Positions 25,351-34,893 are shown, counted from the stretch's first letter. The stretch is DNA of 64,000 nt from Dehalococcoidia bacterium (GCA_009693115.1 SHXW01000001.1:62001-126000); one strand, 5' to 3'. Translations and numbers: made by a program. Notes: generated by a model from the letters alone, not told the origin.

Positions 25351-26352
25351 CTATGGTGGGCCAGGGTCGCCGACCTTGCCGTTGCCCTTACCTTCGCTCA
25401 GCACGAGTTTATTGATCTCGTCGCGGAGTGAACCAGACATTACCCAGTCGCCACCGAGGTCTTCCTTTATCTCGGCAGGCCTCTTCGCCCCGCATAGCGC
25501 TACGGTCACGGCCGGATCCGCGAGCACCCACGCCACCGCTAGCTGGGCCATCGTCTTTTTGTGGTCTGAAGCGATCTTCTTCAACTGATCGACAACGGCG
25601 AGGTTAGCAGGCAGGTTCTCCGGAGCCCAAATCGTCAGCCCGAAATTCTTGCCGTTGCGTCGCCAGTCGTCCTCCGAGAAGGTGTGCCCAGGCTTCCACG
25701 CGCCCGCGAGCAGGCCGTGAGCCATCGAGCCGTAGGCCATGATGCCCATGCCATTCTTCTGCACAAACGGGAAGGTGCCCGCCTCTGGCCGCCGGTCGAA
25801 CATGTGATAGCCGACCTGGTCACACACCGGGTGGCCGTGTTTCAGGCATTCGGCCAGCATGTCGGTGTGGAAGTTCGACACTCCGTAGTGCCTGATCTTC
25901 CCTGACTTCTTCGCTGCCTCCAGCGCCCGCATAGGCACCTCGTACGGGCGGCTCGGGTCAGGCCAGTGGATGAGGAAAAGGTCTATGTACTCGACATCCA
26001 GCCGTTTAAGGCTCTCGTCTATGCCCTCGTTGAGGTATTCGGGCGACGAGTCGCTTACAGCGGCGCGTGTGCGGTCAGGGTTGTCTTTCAACCATCTGCG
26101 GCCGCCCTTCGTCACGAGGACGATGTTTTTGCGGAACGGCTTGATCGCCTTGCCGAGCAGCTCCTCGCCGTAGCCCCAGCCATACACTGCGGCCCCGTCA
26201 AAAAGCGTCACGCCGCCGTCGTAAGCCGCTTGTGCAGCGGCGATGGCCTGCTGATCATCGAACGCGCCGTACTGGCCCCGGCCCATCGGCCAGCCGCCGA
26301 ACCCAATTACGCTTGTCTGGAGCCCTGACTTGCCGAACTCTCTTGTCCGCAT
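25351..26352 (-). CDS. Aldo/keto reductase
   Basis: NADP(H)-dependent oxidoreductase with the AKR catalytic tetrad: Asp and Tyr in LFDGAAVYGWGYGEELLG, Lys in LVTKGGRR and His in IDLFLIHWPDPS. The N-terminus EFGKSGLQTSVIGFGGWPMG and the C-terminal cofactor region are standard. Substrates in this family range from sugars to ketones. In this setting it could oxidise an aldose to its lactone, as seen in some L-fucose and D-arabinose pathways, but this is inference. Confidence 0.92.
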   Translation of the reverse strand: MRTREFGKSGLQTSVIGFGGWPMGRGQYGAFDDQQAIAAAQAAYDGGVTLFDGAAVYGWGYGEELLGKAIKPFRKNIVLVTKGGRRWLKDNPDRTRAAVSDSSPEYLNEGIDESLKRLDVEYIDLFLIHWPDPSRPYEVPMRALEAAKKSGKIRHYGVSNFHTDMLAECLKHGHPVCDQVGYHMFDRRPEAGTFPFVQKNGMGIMAYGSMAHGLLAGAWKPGHTFSEDDWRRNGKNFGLTIWAPENLPANLAVVDQLKKIASDHKKTMAQLAVAWVLADPAVTVALCGAKRPAEIKEDLGGDWVMSGSLRDEINKLVLSEGKGNGKVGDPGPP

Positions 26353-26378
26353 GATCCACCCTTCAAAAACGTCGCTGT

Positions 26379-27461
26379 TTAGCTGAACACGATTTGGCCC
26401 TGCGGCGTCACCCGCTTCACAGGGCGTACGCCAGTGTAAGCCACGGCCTGTAACGTCGCCCGGACCGTCTCACCCGCCTTGAACTTCAACGCTGTCCCGT
26501 TTTCCATCGCCTGCCTCAACCCCCCATTGTGGAAACTCGTGCAAGGCTCGAGGCCCACGTTGTAGCACCGTCCGTACCAGGGGTAGCCCCAGCCACCGGC
26601 GAAATTCCGCCAGTACCAAAGGTACTTGAACACCTTCGACGGGAAACTCACCGCAAAGCCCACGCCCAACTCCTCGTTCGTCATCGCGTACCATGCCTCG
26701 TCCATATCCGTGAAGTACGCCATGTCCAGCGAGCGGTCTGACTTCGGCGGGACGCGGGAAAAGTCAATGTCGAGCCCGCTCTTCAGCTTCGATTTCGGCC
26801 ACTGCCCCTCGTATCCGGGCTTCAGTTTTGACGTAGGCGCCACGTCGACGGGGTGGTTGATGACCCTGCTCGGCGGCAGGTACAGCCTGCATTTGTCTGA
26901 CAGGAACGCCCCGCCTAGTGCTATGTGCTCCAGCCATACGCACTCGCACGCCTCCTCCGACTCGTTCGTCACAGATTCATCCACAGTCAGCACGGCGTTG
27001 CCAGCCTCGATGGACAGTGTCTTTTCAGCCGAGAAGGGCATGCGGACGCCCTTCGCTCGGAAGCGTACGGCCACCCGCTTTGGCGTGTCCTCTATTACTG
27101 TGCAGTCCCACGGCATCGTGTTCAGTTCTCCATGCAACCCCATGTCCGCGCCGTAAACCGTGTCCGTGTACCCGCCGTGCGGTACCACCGTCTGCCAACC
27201 ACCCTCGTACTGGTCCAGCCAGAGCGACCCAGCCGTTCCCGTCGTGGGCACGAATTTCGACGGGTCGCGCACCCCCCACGGAGTGCGCCACATGAAGTCT
27301 GTGTCTGAGGGCTTGTGCACAAACGAGTAAACGTCTGCGCCTTTATCCGCCAGCACTATCACCCTGATGAGTTCGTTTTCGAGTACCACGGCCTTGTGCC
27401 CGCGGTACGTCCATGCGTCTGAGATTCGGCACCCGCTCGTACGTTCGTCTTGATAGTGCAT
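26379..27461 (-). CDS. Mutarotase-superfamily protein (aldose 1-epimerase-like, DUF4432 type), copy 1
   Basis: A 360-residue beta-rich protein starting MHYQDERTSGCRISDAWTYR. GADVYSFVHKPSDTDFMWRTPWGVRDPS and the later EHIALGGAFLSDKCRLYLPP are shared with a paralogue at 30272-31366. The fold signature is that of galactose mutarotase-like proteins; the closest label I can give is DUF4432/aldose 1-epimerase family, and the substrate is unknown. GGAGG precedes the ATG at 27461; a longer frame to 27569 is not shared with the paralogue. The AKR gene follows 26 bases downstream. Confidence 0.75.
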   Translation of the reverse strand: MHYQDERTSGCRISDAWTYRGHKAVVLENELIRVIVLADKGADVYSFVHKPSDTDFMWRTPWGVRDPSKFVPTTGTAGSLWLDQYEGGWQTVVPHGGYTDTVYGADMGLHGELNTMPWDCTVIEDTPKRVAVRFRAKGVRMPFSAEKTLSIEAGNAVLTVDESVTNESEEACECVWLEHIALGGAFLSDKCRLYLPPSRVINHPVDVAPTSKLKPGYEGQWPKSKLKSGLDIDFSRVPPKSDRSLDMAYFTDMDEAWYAMTNEELGVGFAVSFPSKVFKYLWYWRNFAGGWGYPWYGRCYNVGLEPCTSFHNGGLRQAMENGTALKFKAGETVRATLQAVAYTGVRPVKRVTPQGQIVFS

Positions 27462-27654
27462 ATTGCCTCCGGGCGTAGTGGATTGCTCTCGCCTCCAGCG
27501 ACCTTCGTTCCGAGGGTAGCGCCTGCGCGAATGGGAGAGAGCCGATGAACATGACACTCGGCTGGCCATGGTAAGACGTGGAGCGCAGTGAATTTCAGGT
27601 CCAATGCCGGCGCGCCTAGATCAGGATGAGGGCTGTCGATGACGTCTGGCGTCC

Positions 27655-28713
27655 CTATCTTCCCGGCTGGATCAATATCTTGAAGAAATCCTTCTTCGGC
27701 ATGAGCATACGGTTGAACCCGTCCTCAAGTGCCCGCGAGAGCGGCACCCTGGCCGAAATCAGCTCCTTGACCTTGATACGGCCCTCCGCGATCAGCCGCA
27801 CCGCGATCTCAAGGTCTCCGGGGTTGGCTGCGACGGACCCGATCACCGTCTTTTCCACCCCTACGATGTGGTTAAAGTCGAACTGAGGCTTCGAAGAGTA
27901 GATGCCCACCAGCACGACTGTCCCGCCGCGTTTTGCCAGGCTGACGGCCAACTTCGGCGTCTCCGCCGCGCCCGCCGTTTCGACCGTGATGTCCGGTCCG
28001 ATGCCGTTCGTCAGTTCGAACAGCCGCTTTTCGAGGTCCGGCGACGACGAGTTCACTGTTTCGTCTGCGCCGTTCCGCTTCGCCATGGTCAGGCTTATCT
28101 CGCGCATGTCCAGCGCGATCACTCGCGCTCCCGCCGCCTTGAACGCCTGTAACGTTATCTGGCCCACCGTACCGCAACCTATGACAGCCACCGTGTCGCC
28201 GGTCTTCACCCCGGACCGGCGCACCGCATGCACACCCACCATCGTCGTCTCGCACAGAGCGGCCTCTTCGTCGGAGACCGCGTCCGGCAACGGGACAACG
28301 TAGTTCGCTGGCCACGTCATGAACTCGGCCAGGCCGCCGTCGCCGGAAAGCCCGGCGATGCCCATGTTCGGGCACACAGCCTGCCTGCCGTTCTGGCACC
28401 AGTGGCACTTGCCGCACGTCATCACATCGGCCACCGCCACACGCATGCCGACCTTGATATTCGACACGCCTGCGCCTACGGTGACGACGTGTCCGGTCGT
28501 CTCATGGCCCAACACCAGCGGCGCCATGCGGCCGGTGATGGAGTTCGGCTTGCCCGTCTGCACCCAAAGCGGGCCGTACTGCCACTCTTCGATGTCCGTG
28601 GCGCAGATGCCCGTGTTCGTGATCCGCAGCTTAACCTCGTTGGGCTTCGGCTTCGGCTCAGGGATTTCATCGAGCCTCAAGTCCTTGTTGCCGTAGTACA
28701 CGAGAGCTTGCAT
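27655..28713 (-). CDS. Zinc-dependent alcohol dehydrogenase (sorbitol/threonine dehydrogenase type)
   Basis: Medium-chain dehydrogenase with catalytic zinc ligands in GICATDIEEWQYG (Cys) and LGHETTGHVV (His-Glu), structural zinc cysteines in CGKCHWCQNGRQAVC, and a Rossmann motif VIGCGTVGQ near residue 178. The acidic residue after the second strand (ALDMRE) suggests NAD rather than NADP. Likely acts on a sugar or polyol given the neighbours. It is divergent from the enolase-superfamily gene at 29032. Confidence 0.92.
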   Translation of the reverse strand: MQALVYYGNKDLRLDEIPEPKPKPNEVKLRITNTGICATDIEEWQYGPLWVQTGKPNSITGRMAPLVLGHETTGHVVTVGAGVSNIKVGMRVAVADVMTCGKCHWCQNGRQAVCPNMGIAGLSGDGGLAEFMTWPANYVVPLPDAVSDEEAALCETTMVGVHAVRRSGVKTGDTVAVIGCGTVGQITLQAFKAAGARVIALDMREISLTMAKRNGADETVNSSSPDLEKRLFELTNGIGPDITVETAGAAETPKLAVSLAKRGGTVVLVGIYSSKPQFDFNHIVGVEKTVIGSVAANPGDLEIAVRLIAEGRIKVKELISARVPLSRALEDGFNRMLMPKKDFFKILIQPGR

Positions 28714-29031
28714 CGAGTGTGCCTTTGTTCCCTATCCCTGGTTGGAAGAGGGTAAGGGTGTGGGTTGTGCGCTGTACTTTGTGATCCCGCACGGTAGTGA
28801 GAGATCTGGGGAGTGGGGCAACCCATGCGAAACTGCCCCTCCTCGGCCCCCTTGCCCCTCAACAACCACAGGGCTCGGGATAACGGATACATTCGTTGGG
28901 CCGTCCGGTATTTCGCGCCAGAATCTTACCCCACGCGCCCGTGCTACCATCCGGCCCGCACTACTTTCGATCAGCGTTTCTATTCGAACTCAGTGCCGCG
29001 CTCTCGCGGCTCGCCCTCCCGGAGGCCAACA
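28714..29031. other. Divergent intergenic gap with two repeat copies
   Basis: Contains a first-family copy near 28731-28760 (CCCTATCCCTGGTTGGAAGAGGG-like) and a second-family copy at 28783-28809 (GATCCCGCACGGTAGTGAGAGATC). No gene is seen. The GGAGG at 29021-29025 is the ribosome-binding site of the next gene. Confidence 0.5.
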
Positions 29032-30213
29032 GTGTCAGACACCAACCCCATCATCACGAAAGTTGAAGTCACCAGCTTCGAACACACACTCGACAACCTC
29101 GGCAAGGACTACAACACCTTCAACACTGTCTATGAGAAAGGCGGCCGCATTAAGGCACGCGGCAATGTCCTGTCCGTACACACCGACGCCGGAATCGTGG
29201 GCGAATACCCGGGCGTAGGTGGTCCAACGCTCGCACAGGTGCGAATGGTTGCCGAGTACCTAATCGGCAAGGAGGCCCTCGGCCGCGAGAAGATATACAA
29301 CGACATCAAGCGCGGCTTGCGCCATTACGACATGACCGGTGTTGGAGTTGTGGACATCTGCCTGTGGGACATCGCGGGCAAGCTCTACAACGCCCCGCTG
29401 TACAAACTCTTGGGCGGCACTCGCAGGCCTCTGCCTGCCTACGCCTCGACTCTCCACGGCGACGAGAATGGCGGCCTCTCGACGCCCCAGCAGTTCGCAG
29501 AATTCGCCCAGCAGTGCTACGAGATGGGTTACCCAGCCTTCAAGATCCACGGCTGGGGCCTCGCCGCTCAAAACCCCAGGCGCGAGATAGAAAACGTCCT
29601 GCACATGGGCAGGCGGATGGGCGGCAAGATGTCTCTCCTGATAGATCCGGCATGTGAGGTCGAAAACTTCGGCCAGGCCCTGGCGCTGGGACGGGCCTGC
29701 GATGAGGCGGGTTTCTTCTGGCTGGAGGATACGTTCAAGGACGGCGGCGTCTCCGCCTTTGCCCACCGCAAGCTGCGCCAGATGATCAAGACGCCCATTC
29801 TTCAGACCGAGCACGTCCGCTTGCTTGAGATGCACGTGGACTTCATCATTGCCGAGGGTACGGACTATGTCCGCGCCGGGGCGCACGAGGATGGCGGGGT
29901 AACAGGGGCGATGAAGATCGCCCACGCTTCGGAAGGGTTTGGCCTTGACGTCGAGCTACACGGTCCCGGCCCCGTCCACCGCCACCTCATGTCGTCCATT
30001 CGCAACACCAACTTTTACGAACTCGGCCTCGTCCACCCGCTCGTAAAATCCTCACGCAACCCCACGTATCAGGGCTACTCCGACGACCTTGACGCCGTCG
30101 ACAAGAAAGGCTGCGTCTACGCCCCTGAAGGCCCGGGTATCGGCGTCCCCCTCGACTGGGAATGGATCAAGGCCCATCAGATAGACCACGGGGTTCTAGC
30201 TGAGAAGAAGTGA
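29032..30213 (+). CDS. Enolase-superfamily protein (mandelate racemase/muconate lactonizing type)
   Basis: Mg-dependent enzyme that abstracts a proton next to a carboxylate. The barrel has KIHGWG (a K-x-H in place of the usual K-x-K base motif) near residue 175. Metal ligands are Asp in LLIDPACE, Glu in FWLEDTF and Glu in LQTEHVRLLE. A His follows in VELHGPGPVHRH and a Glu in FYELGLVHP. This differs from the two galactonate-dehydratase-like enzymes at 59-61 kb. A GTG at 29032 with GGAGG six bases upstream is preferred over starts 73 codons earlier. Substrate probably a sugar acid; not determinable here. Confidence 0.88.
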   Translation: MSDTNPIITKVEVTSFEHTLDNLGKDYNTFNTVYEKGGRIKARGNVLSVHTDAGIVGEYPGVGGPTLAQVRMVAEYLIGKEALGREKIYNDIKRGLRHYDMTGVGVVDICLWDIAGKLYNAPLYKLLGGTRRPLPAYASTLHGDENGGLSTPQQFAEFAQQCYEMGYPAFKIHGWGLAAQNPRREIENVLHMGRRMGGKMSLLIDPACEVENFGQALALGRACDEAGFFWLEDTFKDGGVSAFAHRKLRQMIKTPILQTEHVRLLEMHVDFIIAEGTDYVRAGAHEDGGVTGAMKIAHASEGFGLDVELHGPGPVHRHLMSSIRNTNFYELGLVHPLVKSSRNPTYQGYSDDLDAVDKKGCVYAPEGPGIGVPLDWEWIKAHQIDHGVLAEKK

Positions 30214-30271
30214 TAACAGCCGGTGGTCCACATCCCTCCTCACGATGGGAGAGAGCGAGGGCCGAGACTTT

Positions 30272-31366
30272 TTACCGCCTAAACGTAACCACGCCAGCGG
30301 ACGTGACGCGCGACACGCCCTTCTTAGACTCATAGGCGACCGCCTTCATCGAGATCGTCCGCTTCTCGCCTGCCTTCATCAACACGGACGTGGGCTTGTT
30401 TGATCCCGGCAGCGGCTTCCCGTTCGCAAGGCTCGAGAACGGTTCCAATCCGATGTTGTAGTTCCGGCGGTACCACGGCCAGCCCGTCCCACCGCCAAAG
30501 ACCTGCCAGAACCAAAGGTACGGGTAGACCTCCTTCGGATACACGAACGCGAACCCCACACCACGCTCCTGATTGGTCACTGCATACCATCCCTCGGCAA
30601 GCCCGGTCATCACGCAATAATCTGCAAGGCGAGCTGACTTCGGCGGGAAATTGTGGAGATCCACTGCCTTGCCCTTTGGATCCACGGCTTTTGGGAACGT
30701 GCCTGACTGGCCAGGCTTCAACCTGTGCTCGCCGCCCTGTCCCTCATCTTCGTTCCCCGGCACAAAGAACTTGGCCGCGGGAACGTCCAGCCGACATGAA
30801 GGCGAGAGGAACGGCGATCCCAGCGCGATGTGCTGCCCCCAGACGCACTCCGCCGCCTCCTCAGCCTCGTTCACGACCGATTCTTCGATGTGCAGCGTCG
30901 GGTTCCCGCGTACTATCGTGAGCGTCTTCTCTATATAAAACGGCGTTCGGTACGTCCGCACCCAGAACTTGGCAGAGACGCGATCCGGTGTGTCCTCCAA
31001 TACCTGACAGTCCCATGGCATGATCGCGGACTCATTGTGCTGGCCGATCTCCGCGCCCCTGTAGTTCATCGGCGATCCGCCCGTTGGCGCAATGGTCTGC
31101 CACCCGCCCTCGTAAACGTCATGCCAGAGGCCGTTTCCCCAGCCCGACGTGGGCACCCACTTCGACGGGTCGCGCACGCCCCATGGCGTCCGCCACATGA
31201 AGTCCGTGTCCGACGACTTGTGGACGAATTCATAAATGTCTGCGCCCTTGTCCGCAAGAACCGTCACTCGGATCTGATCGTTCTCCATGATCACCGTCTT
31301 CAGGCCGCGAAACGTCCACGCGTCCGAGATGCGGCAGCCGTAAGTGCGTTCCATCTGGTAGTGCAT
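30272..31366 (-). CDS. Mutarotase-superfamily protein (aldose 1-epimerase-like, DUF4432 type), copy 2
   Basis: Paralogue of the gene at 26379-27461, with the same opening (MHYQMERTYGCRISDAWTFR), GADIYEFVHKSSDTDFMWRT, and EWxxHIALGSPFLSPSCRLD-type core, but with an insertion near residues 205-230. A GAGG seven bases before the ATG supports the start. It is convergent with the enolase-superfamily gene. Two mutarotase-like copies flanking a dehydrogenase and a dehydratase fit handling of different sugar anomers, which is inference. Confidence 0.75.
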   Translation of the reverse strand: MHYQMERTYGCRISDAWTFRGLKTVIMENDQIRVTVLADKGADIYEFVHKSSDTDFMWRTPWGVRDPSKWVPTSGWGNGLWHDVYEGGWQTIAPTGGSPMNYRGAEIGQHNESAIMPWDCQVLEDTPDRVSAKFWVRTYRTPFYIEKTLTIVRGNPTLHIEESVVNEAEEAAECVWGQHIALGSPFLSPSCRLDVPAAKFFVPGNEDEGQGGEHRLKPGQSGTFPKAVDPKGKAVDLHNFPPKSARLADYCVMTGLAEGWYAVTNQERGVGFAFVYPKEVYPYLWFWQVFGGGTGWPWYRRNYNIGLEPFSSLANGKPLPGSNKPTSVLMKAGEKRTISMKAVAYESKKGVSRVTSAGVVTFRR

Positions 31367-31824
31367 GTCGAGACCTCACATATGTCCCCAACCATCGCGT
31401 GCGAGACTTGGAATCCACTCTCATGCGAGAAGGGTTGGGGAAAATTAACCGAGACTTGGGCCTGTGATTCCGGGGCAGACCCCGAAGCCCGCTCTCTCCG
31501 AAACGCGAGTGTCGCTATCGTAAACCGGCAGAGTCAGTCCTGTGACCCACGCGTTGCAAATCCGTGACCCTGCAGGTGAACTTGGAGCGGCAGTATAGAG
31601 CACCGGACGTACTTATTTTCCAGCAAGTCTCTTAGGGCTCTCGCTCCCGGCCGAGCAGCGTACCGCCCTCGCGATACTCCAACGTTCAGTTTTCACATCT
31701 GAATGTCTGGCGGCGCCAGTGGAAGTGGGAGCAGGTCAAGCGGGCCAGGGCAACTACAGCCACACCCTGCCATTTGTCGCTCAGACGCCCACGGGACGCA
31801 TCAAGTCAGCGTATCGTTTGCAGC
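31367..31824. other. Intergenic gap, no clear gene
   Basis: No convincing coding region, tRNA or riboswitch was seen. A short hairpin (CCGGGGCAGACCCCGAAG) lies near 31470-31488. The divergent orientation implies promoters for the genes on either side. Confidence 0.4.
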
Positions 31825-32715
31825 GTGACTGGTCTTGCTATCACCCTCGTCCTGATTTCTGCTGTTGCGCACTCCAGCTGGAACCTACTCGTCAGGCGCG
31901 CCACCACCCCGGAACTGTTCACATGGTGGATGGCGATGGCTGCCACCATTCTCGGCGCGCCCGCACTTGTGTATCTGTTAGTCACGGATCCACCTGACGC
32001 CATGGGGTGGGCCTTTGTGGGCGGCACAATAATTCTCCATACCGGATACTTCACGTTCTTGGGCAGGGCCTACCGTACCGGCGACCTGTCCATCGTCTAT
32101 CCAGTCGCCCGGGGCCTCGGCATTGCTCTCATACCAGCCATCGCATTCCTGACGATAGGCGAGAGCGTATCCTGGCCAGCCGGACTAGGTATCGGCCTCA
32201 CTGTCGTCGGAATCTTCAGCGTGATCTCGTGGGGCCATGGGGTGGGGGCAGGGGGACAGTCGGTGGCAGGGTCATTGCGGGGCCTGCTCCGGACGCCCGG
32301 ATTCGTTTACGCCCTGCTTACCGGTCTCACCATCGCTGGGTACTCAATCGTGGACAAGCAGGGCGTCAAGCACGTCTATCCCTTGCTTTACGTCATACTC
32401 ATCACCGCCGGTGGAGGTACCGGCATGCTCTTGACCCTGAGCCGGCAATATCCACGGTCCGCCTTCCAGAAAGAACTGCGCCTGCACTGGCGGGCCATCG
32501 CCATCGCAGGAGTCCTCCAGACCATCGCCTACGGGCTGGTGCTCTTCGCTCTGCGGGTCTCGCCTGTCAGTTACGTCGGCCCGTTCCGTGAGGTTGGCGT
32601 CGTCTTTGGCGTCATAATGGGAGCACTTGTGCTTAAGGAGCGGGTCACGCGGCCAAGGCTGGCAGGGGCCGCCGTTATCGCCTGCGGGGCCGTCGCCATC
32701 GCGCTTGCGCCATGA
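31825..32715 (+). CDS. EamA/DMT-family transporter
   Basis: Integral membrane protein with about ten predicted hydrophobic segments in two EamA repeats of five: the first includes LAITLVLISAVAHSSWNLLV and the VARGLGIALIPAIAFL segment, the second ends with YVGPFREVGVVFGVIMGALVLKERVTRP, both EamA hallmarks. The family exports amino acids, sugars and other metabolites. A GTG at 31825 is chosen because the protein then begins at the first membrane segment. Confidence 0.87.
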   Translation: MTGLAITLVLISAVAHSSWNLLVRRATTPELFTWWMAMAATILGAPALVYLLVTDPPDAMGWAFVGGTIILHTGYFTFLGRAYRTGDLSIVYPVARGLGIALIPAIAFLTIGESVSWPAGLGIGLTVVGIFSVISWGHGVGAGGQSVAGSLRGLLRTPGFVYALLTGLTIAGYSIVDKQGVKHVYPLLYVILITAGGGTGMLLTLSRQYPRSAFQKELRLHWRAIAIAGVLQTIAYGLVLFALRVSPVSYVGPFREVGVVFGVIMGALVLKERVTRPRLAGAAVIACGAVAIALAP

Positions 32716-32752
32716 CTGAAGAGATCCAGTGGGAAGTTTCTGAACCAGGGGC

Positions 32753-33700
32753 CTACTTCGGCTGGAACTGTGAATCACGCCACGAAAACAGCGGTTGCCA
32801 ACCGATCAACTTCTTCGCAAGCTCAGTCGAAATCGGCGCACGGAATCCTTCAAGCCGCTCCTTCACCTGCACGTTCGGGTATACGGCGCGAATGGCGTCC
32901 ATAGTCGGCACGGTGATCATCGTATCGATAGCGTTCAGAAACAGCCGGTAGTGTCCCGTCCAGCCTTCTGATTCCACGGACATCACGCAGGCGCTGGCGG
33001 CATCCCTTATGTGCAGATATGTCCAAAACGCCTGACAGCGGTTCCACACATCTGAAATCGGCGCCTTCGCCAGTTCTCGAAAATAGCCGTCGTCCCACAT
33101 TCCGTTGAACCGCATGCTCGCGATGGACATCCACGGCGACCTGCGGGCGAACGCTTGTCCAATCTCCTCGCCCAGCCATTTCGCGATCGAGTACGGGTCT
33201 TCCGAACGCGTGTAGACCCTATCGTCAAGTGGGAAATACTCCGGCGGCTTCACCTCGCGCTGCTTCCAGCGCGCCGCAGTGCCCATCGCACCGACCGCGT
33301 TATACGACGAACCTAGAGCGACCCGCCTCACCTTCAGCTGCTCAGCGGCGCGGCAAACGTTCCACATGGACATCGTATTCGTGCGGACCACATCCTCTTC
33401 GACGTAATTTGCTGCGCTCGGGCGGGAAGCCAATGAGATCACCGCCTCGCAGCCGTCCATCGCCGAAACCACTTGGCCGTAATCAGATATTTCGACCTCG
33501 AAGAACTTCGGTAGTTGTGGCCAGCCCTTGCGCAACTCAATTGCCGTGTTAGCGCTGGCGAGGCGGCCGGTCGTCCCGGAATGGGACAAATCCCCCATGC
33601 GGGACCGATCAGCGTTTATTACCTCATGGCCTCGCTTGTAAAGTTCGTCAATGACGTAGTGGCCTACGATGCCAGACCCGCCTGTGACTAGGACTTTCAT
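32753..33700 (-). CDS. NAD-dependent epimerase/dehydratase (extended SDR)
   Basis: Extended short-chain dehydrogenase with the N-terminal Rossmann motif VLVTGGSGIVGHYVIDEL and the catalytic YxxxK in DPYSIAKWLGEE near residue 160. Members modify nucleotide sugars or, in the uronate-dehydrogenase branch, oxidise hexuronates. The latter would fit the setting but the sequence does not decide. The ATG at 33700 has GGAG six bases upstream. It is convergent with the EamA gene with a 37-base gap. Confidence 0.87.
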   Translation of the reverse strand: MKVLVTGGSGIVGHYVIDELYKRGHEVINADRSRMGDLSHSGTTGRLASANTAIELRKGWPQLPKFFEVEISDYGQVVSAMDGCEAVISLASRPSAANYVEEDVVRTNTMSMWNVCRAAEQLKVRRVALGSSYNAVGAMGTAARWKQREVKPPEYFPLDDRVYTRSEDPYSIAKWLGEEIGQAFARRSPWMSIASMRFNGMWDDGYFRELAKAPISDVWNRCQAFWTYLHIRDAASACVMSVESEGWTGHYRLFLNAIDTMITVPTMDAIRAVYPNVQVKERLEGFRAPISTELAKKLIGWQPLFSWRDSQFQPK

Positions 33701-33716
33701 TTCTGTCTCCACGAAC

Positions 33717-33766
33717 ACAGGGGCACGATGCCCTCCTGTGTCTCAGGACAGGCATCGTGCCCCTGT
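33717..33766. repeat. Perfect 16-bp inverted repeat
   Basis: ACAGGGGCACGATGCC (33717-33732) and its exact complement (33751-33766) are separated by 18 bases. It lies between the aldolase stop (33817) and the epimerase start (33700), both minus strand. It could be a terminator or attenuator; no long T run follows it in the direction of transcription. Confidence 0.8.
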
Positions 33767-33816
33767 CTAGGTTTATCTCAGGCAACCTCTCCGCCTAGAA
33801 AGGTGAGATGAACTAG

Positions 33817-34728
33817 CTATACAGGCATCGTCCGCTTCGTCAGCGCACGTCCTGCTTTCGCCATCGGTTCGCCGCCTCCGGACATGACCATCACGCCCTG
33901 CTCCTTTATGAGCTTGCGGACCTGCTGGTCAACCGACAACTTCTTGTCGTTCCATGAGCTCAGGAACTTCAGCCCGTGCTTGTCGCATGCCGCCTTGATC
34001 GTCTGGCGGGCCTGTTCCATGATTGGGGGGTAAGGTGGGTCATGGGCATCAGGCAACCCATACGACATCCCCATGTCTCCGGGGCCCCACTCTGCGAACG
34101 ACAGGCCGGGGACGCCTGCGGACAGGTCAGCGTTGGCTACACACTCCCGGTCTTCAAGTTTGAGGCCCAGGATGAGTTCGCCGTCCGGGTTCAGCGGCCA
34201 TGGATCCGCGATGTTTGTGTAGGTTCGAGCGTCCACGCCCCAGACTTCCGCCGGGTGGGCCTGACCGCCAGCGCCGCGCTGGCCTTCACCGAGGCCCTTT
34301 CCCACACCGATGGTCTGGAAGGGGTAGCGGCATGTTTCGACAAACGCTCGCACGGCATCGGGCTGGCGTGCGTGCGTGTGCAGGATCCCGTGGACTCCTG
34401 CCGACAGGACGTGCCTGATCTGCCAGGCATTCGCCCAGACCTCTTCCTTAGTTCGGGCGTTTGAGGGCAGGGTGGTGATGACGGTTGGGATGCGGTGGCC
34501 GGACTTCGTAGGGCCGCCATCAACCAGACCCTTCATGAAAAGGTCAAGGCCAGCGATATCGAAGGCATGGTGCTCGAAGTCCACGTTGATGAAGTCAGCC
34601 CATGTTTTCGCCATCTTTTTGCCGTTCTCATAGGTCAGGGGGCCGGCCCCTGTGTAGTACACGGGTTGTCCCTGCTCCCAGAGTTCGATTACGCGGTTCA
34701 ACCGCTTCCGCGCCTTTTTCACTGCCAT
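33817..34728 (-). CDS. HpcH/HpaI aldolase-family protein, copy 1
   Basis: Member of the class II pyruvate-aldolase (HpcH/HpaI) TIM-barrel family: FINVDFEHHAFDIAGL carries the His, LKLEDRE the metal-binding Glu and WGPGDMGMS the metal-binding Asp. It is more distant from the tandem pair at 39-40.7 kb and contains an insertion (GKGLGEGQRGAGGQAHPAEV). Likely cleaves a 2-keto-3-deoxy acid or oxaloacetate-like compound. AAGGAG lies six bases before the ATG. Confidence 0.85.
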   Translation of the reverse strand: MAVKKARKRLNRVIELWEQGQPVYYTGAGPLTYENGKKMAKTWADFINVDFEHHAFDIAGLDLFMKGLVDGGPTKSGHRIPTVITTLPSNARTKEEVWANAWQIRHVLSAGVHGILHTHARQPDAVRAFVETCRYPFQTIGVGKGLGEGQRGAGGQAHPAEVWGVDARTYTNIADPWPLNPDGELILGLKLEDRECVANADLSAGVPGLSFAEWGPGDMGMSYGLPDAHDPPYPPIMEQARQTIKAACDKHGLKFLSSWNDKKLSVDQQVRKLIKEQGVMVMSGGGEPMAKAGRALTKRTMPV

Positions 34729-34862
34729 GTTGTGCTCCTTGCCATGCGACTTATTTGGTCTGGTGGTGTTGCAGCCCGTTTCACGGGTTTTATGGAATCA
34801 CAGCGTCATGAAGCGGGATTTTACTTAATCCTGCCGAGCCTCACAAACGGCCAGCGCAGATC

Positions 34863-34893
34863 TCCTTCCCGGTGAGAGAGGGTTGAGATAAGG
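34863..34893. repeat. Hairpin repeat, degenerate copy
   Basis: CCTTCCCGGTGAGAGAGGGT followed by TGAGATAAGGGCA resembles the family tail (GGGAGAGGGTNAGGGTGAGGGCA). It lies in the gap between the aldolase and the Ldh-type gene. Confidence 0.45.

Noticed and set aside
29260-29925. A 221-residue minus-strand frame inside the enolase-superfamily gene
   Set aside because: Antisense shadow of conserved metal-binding regions; no domain seen.
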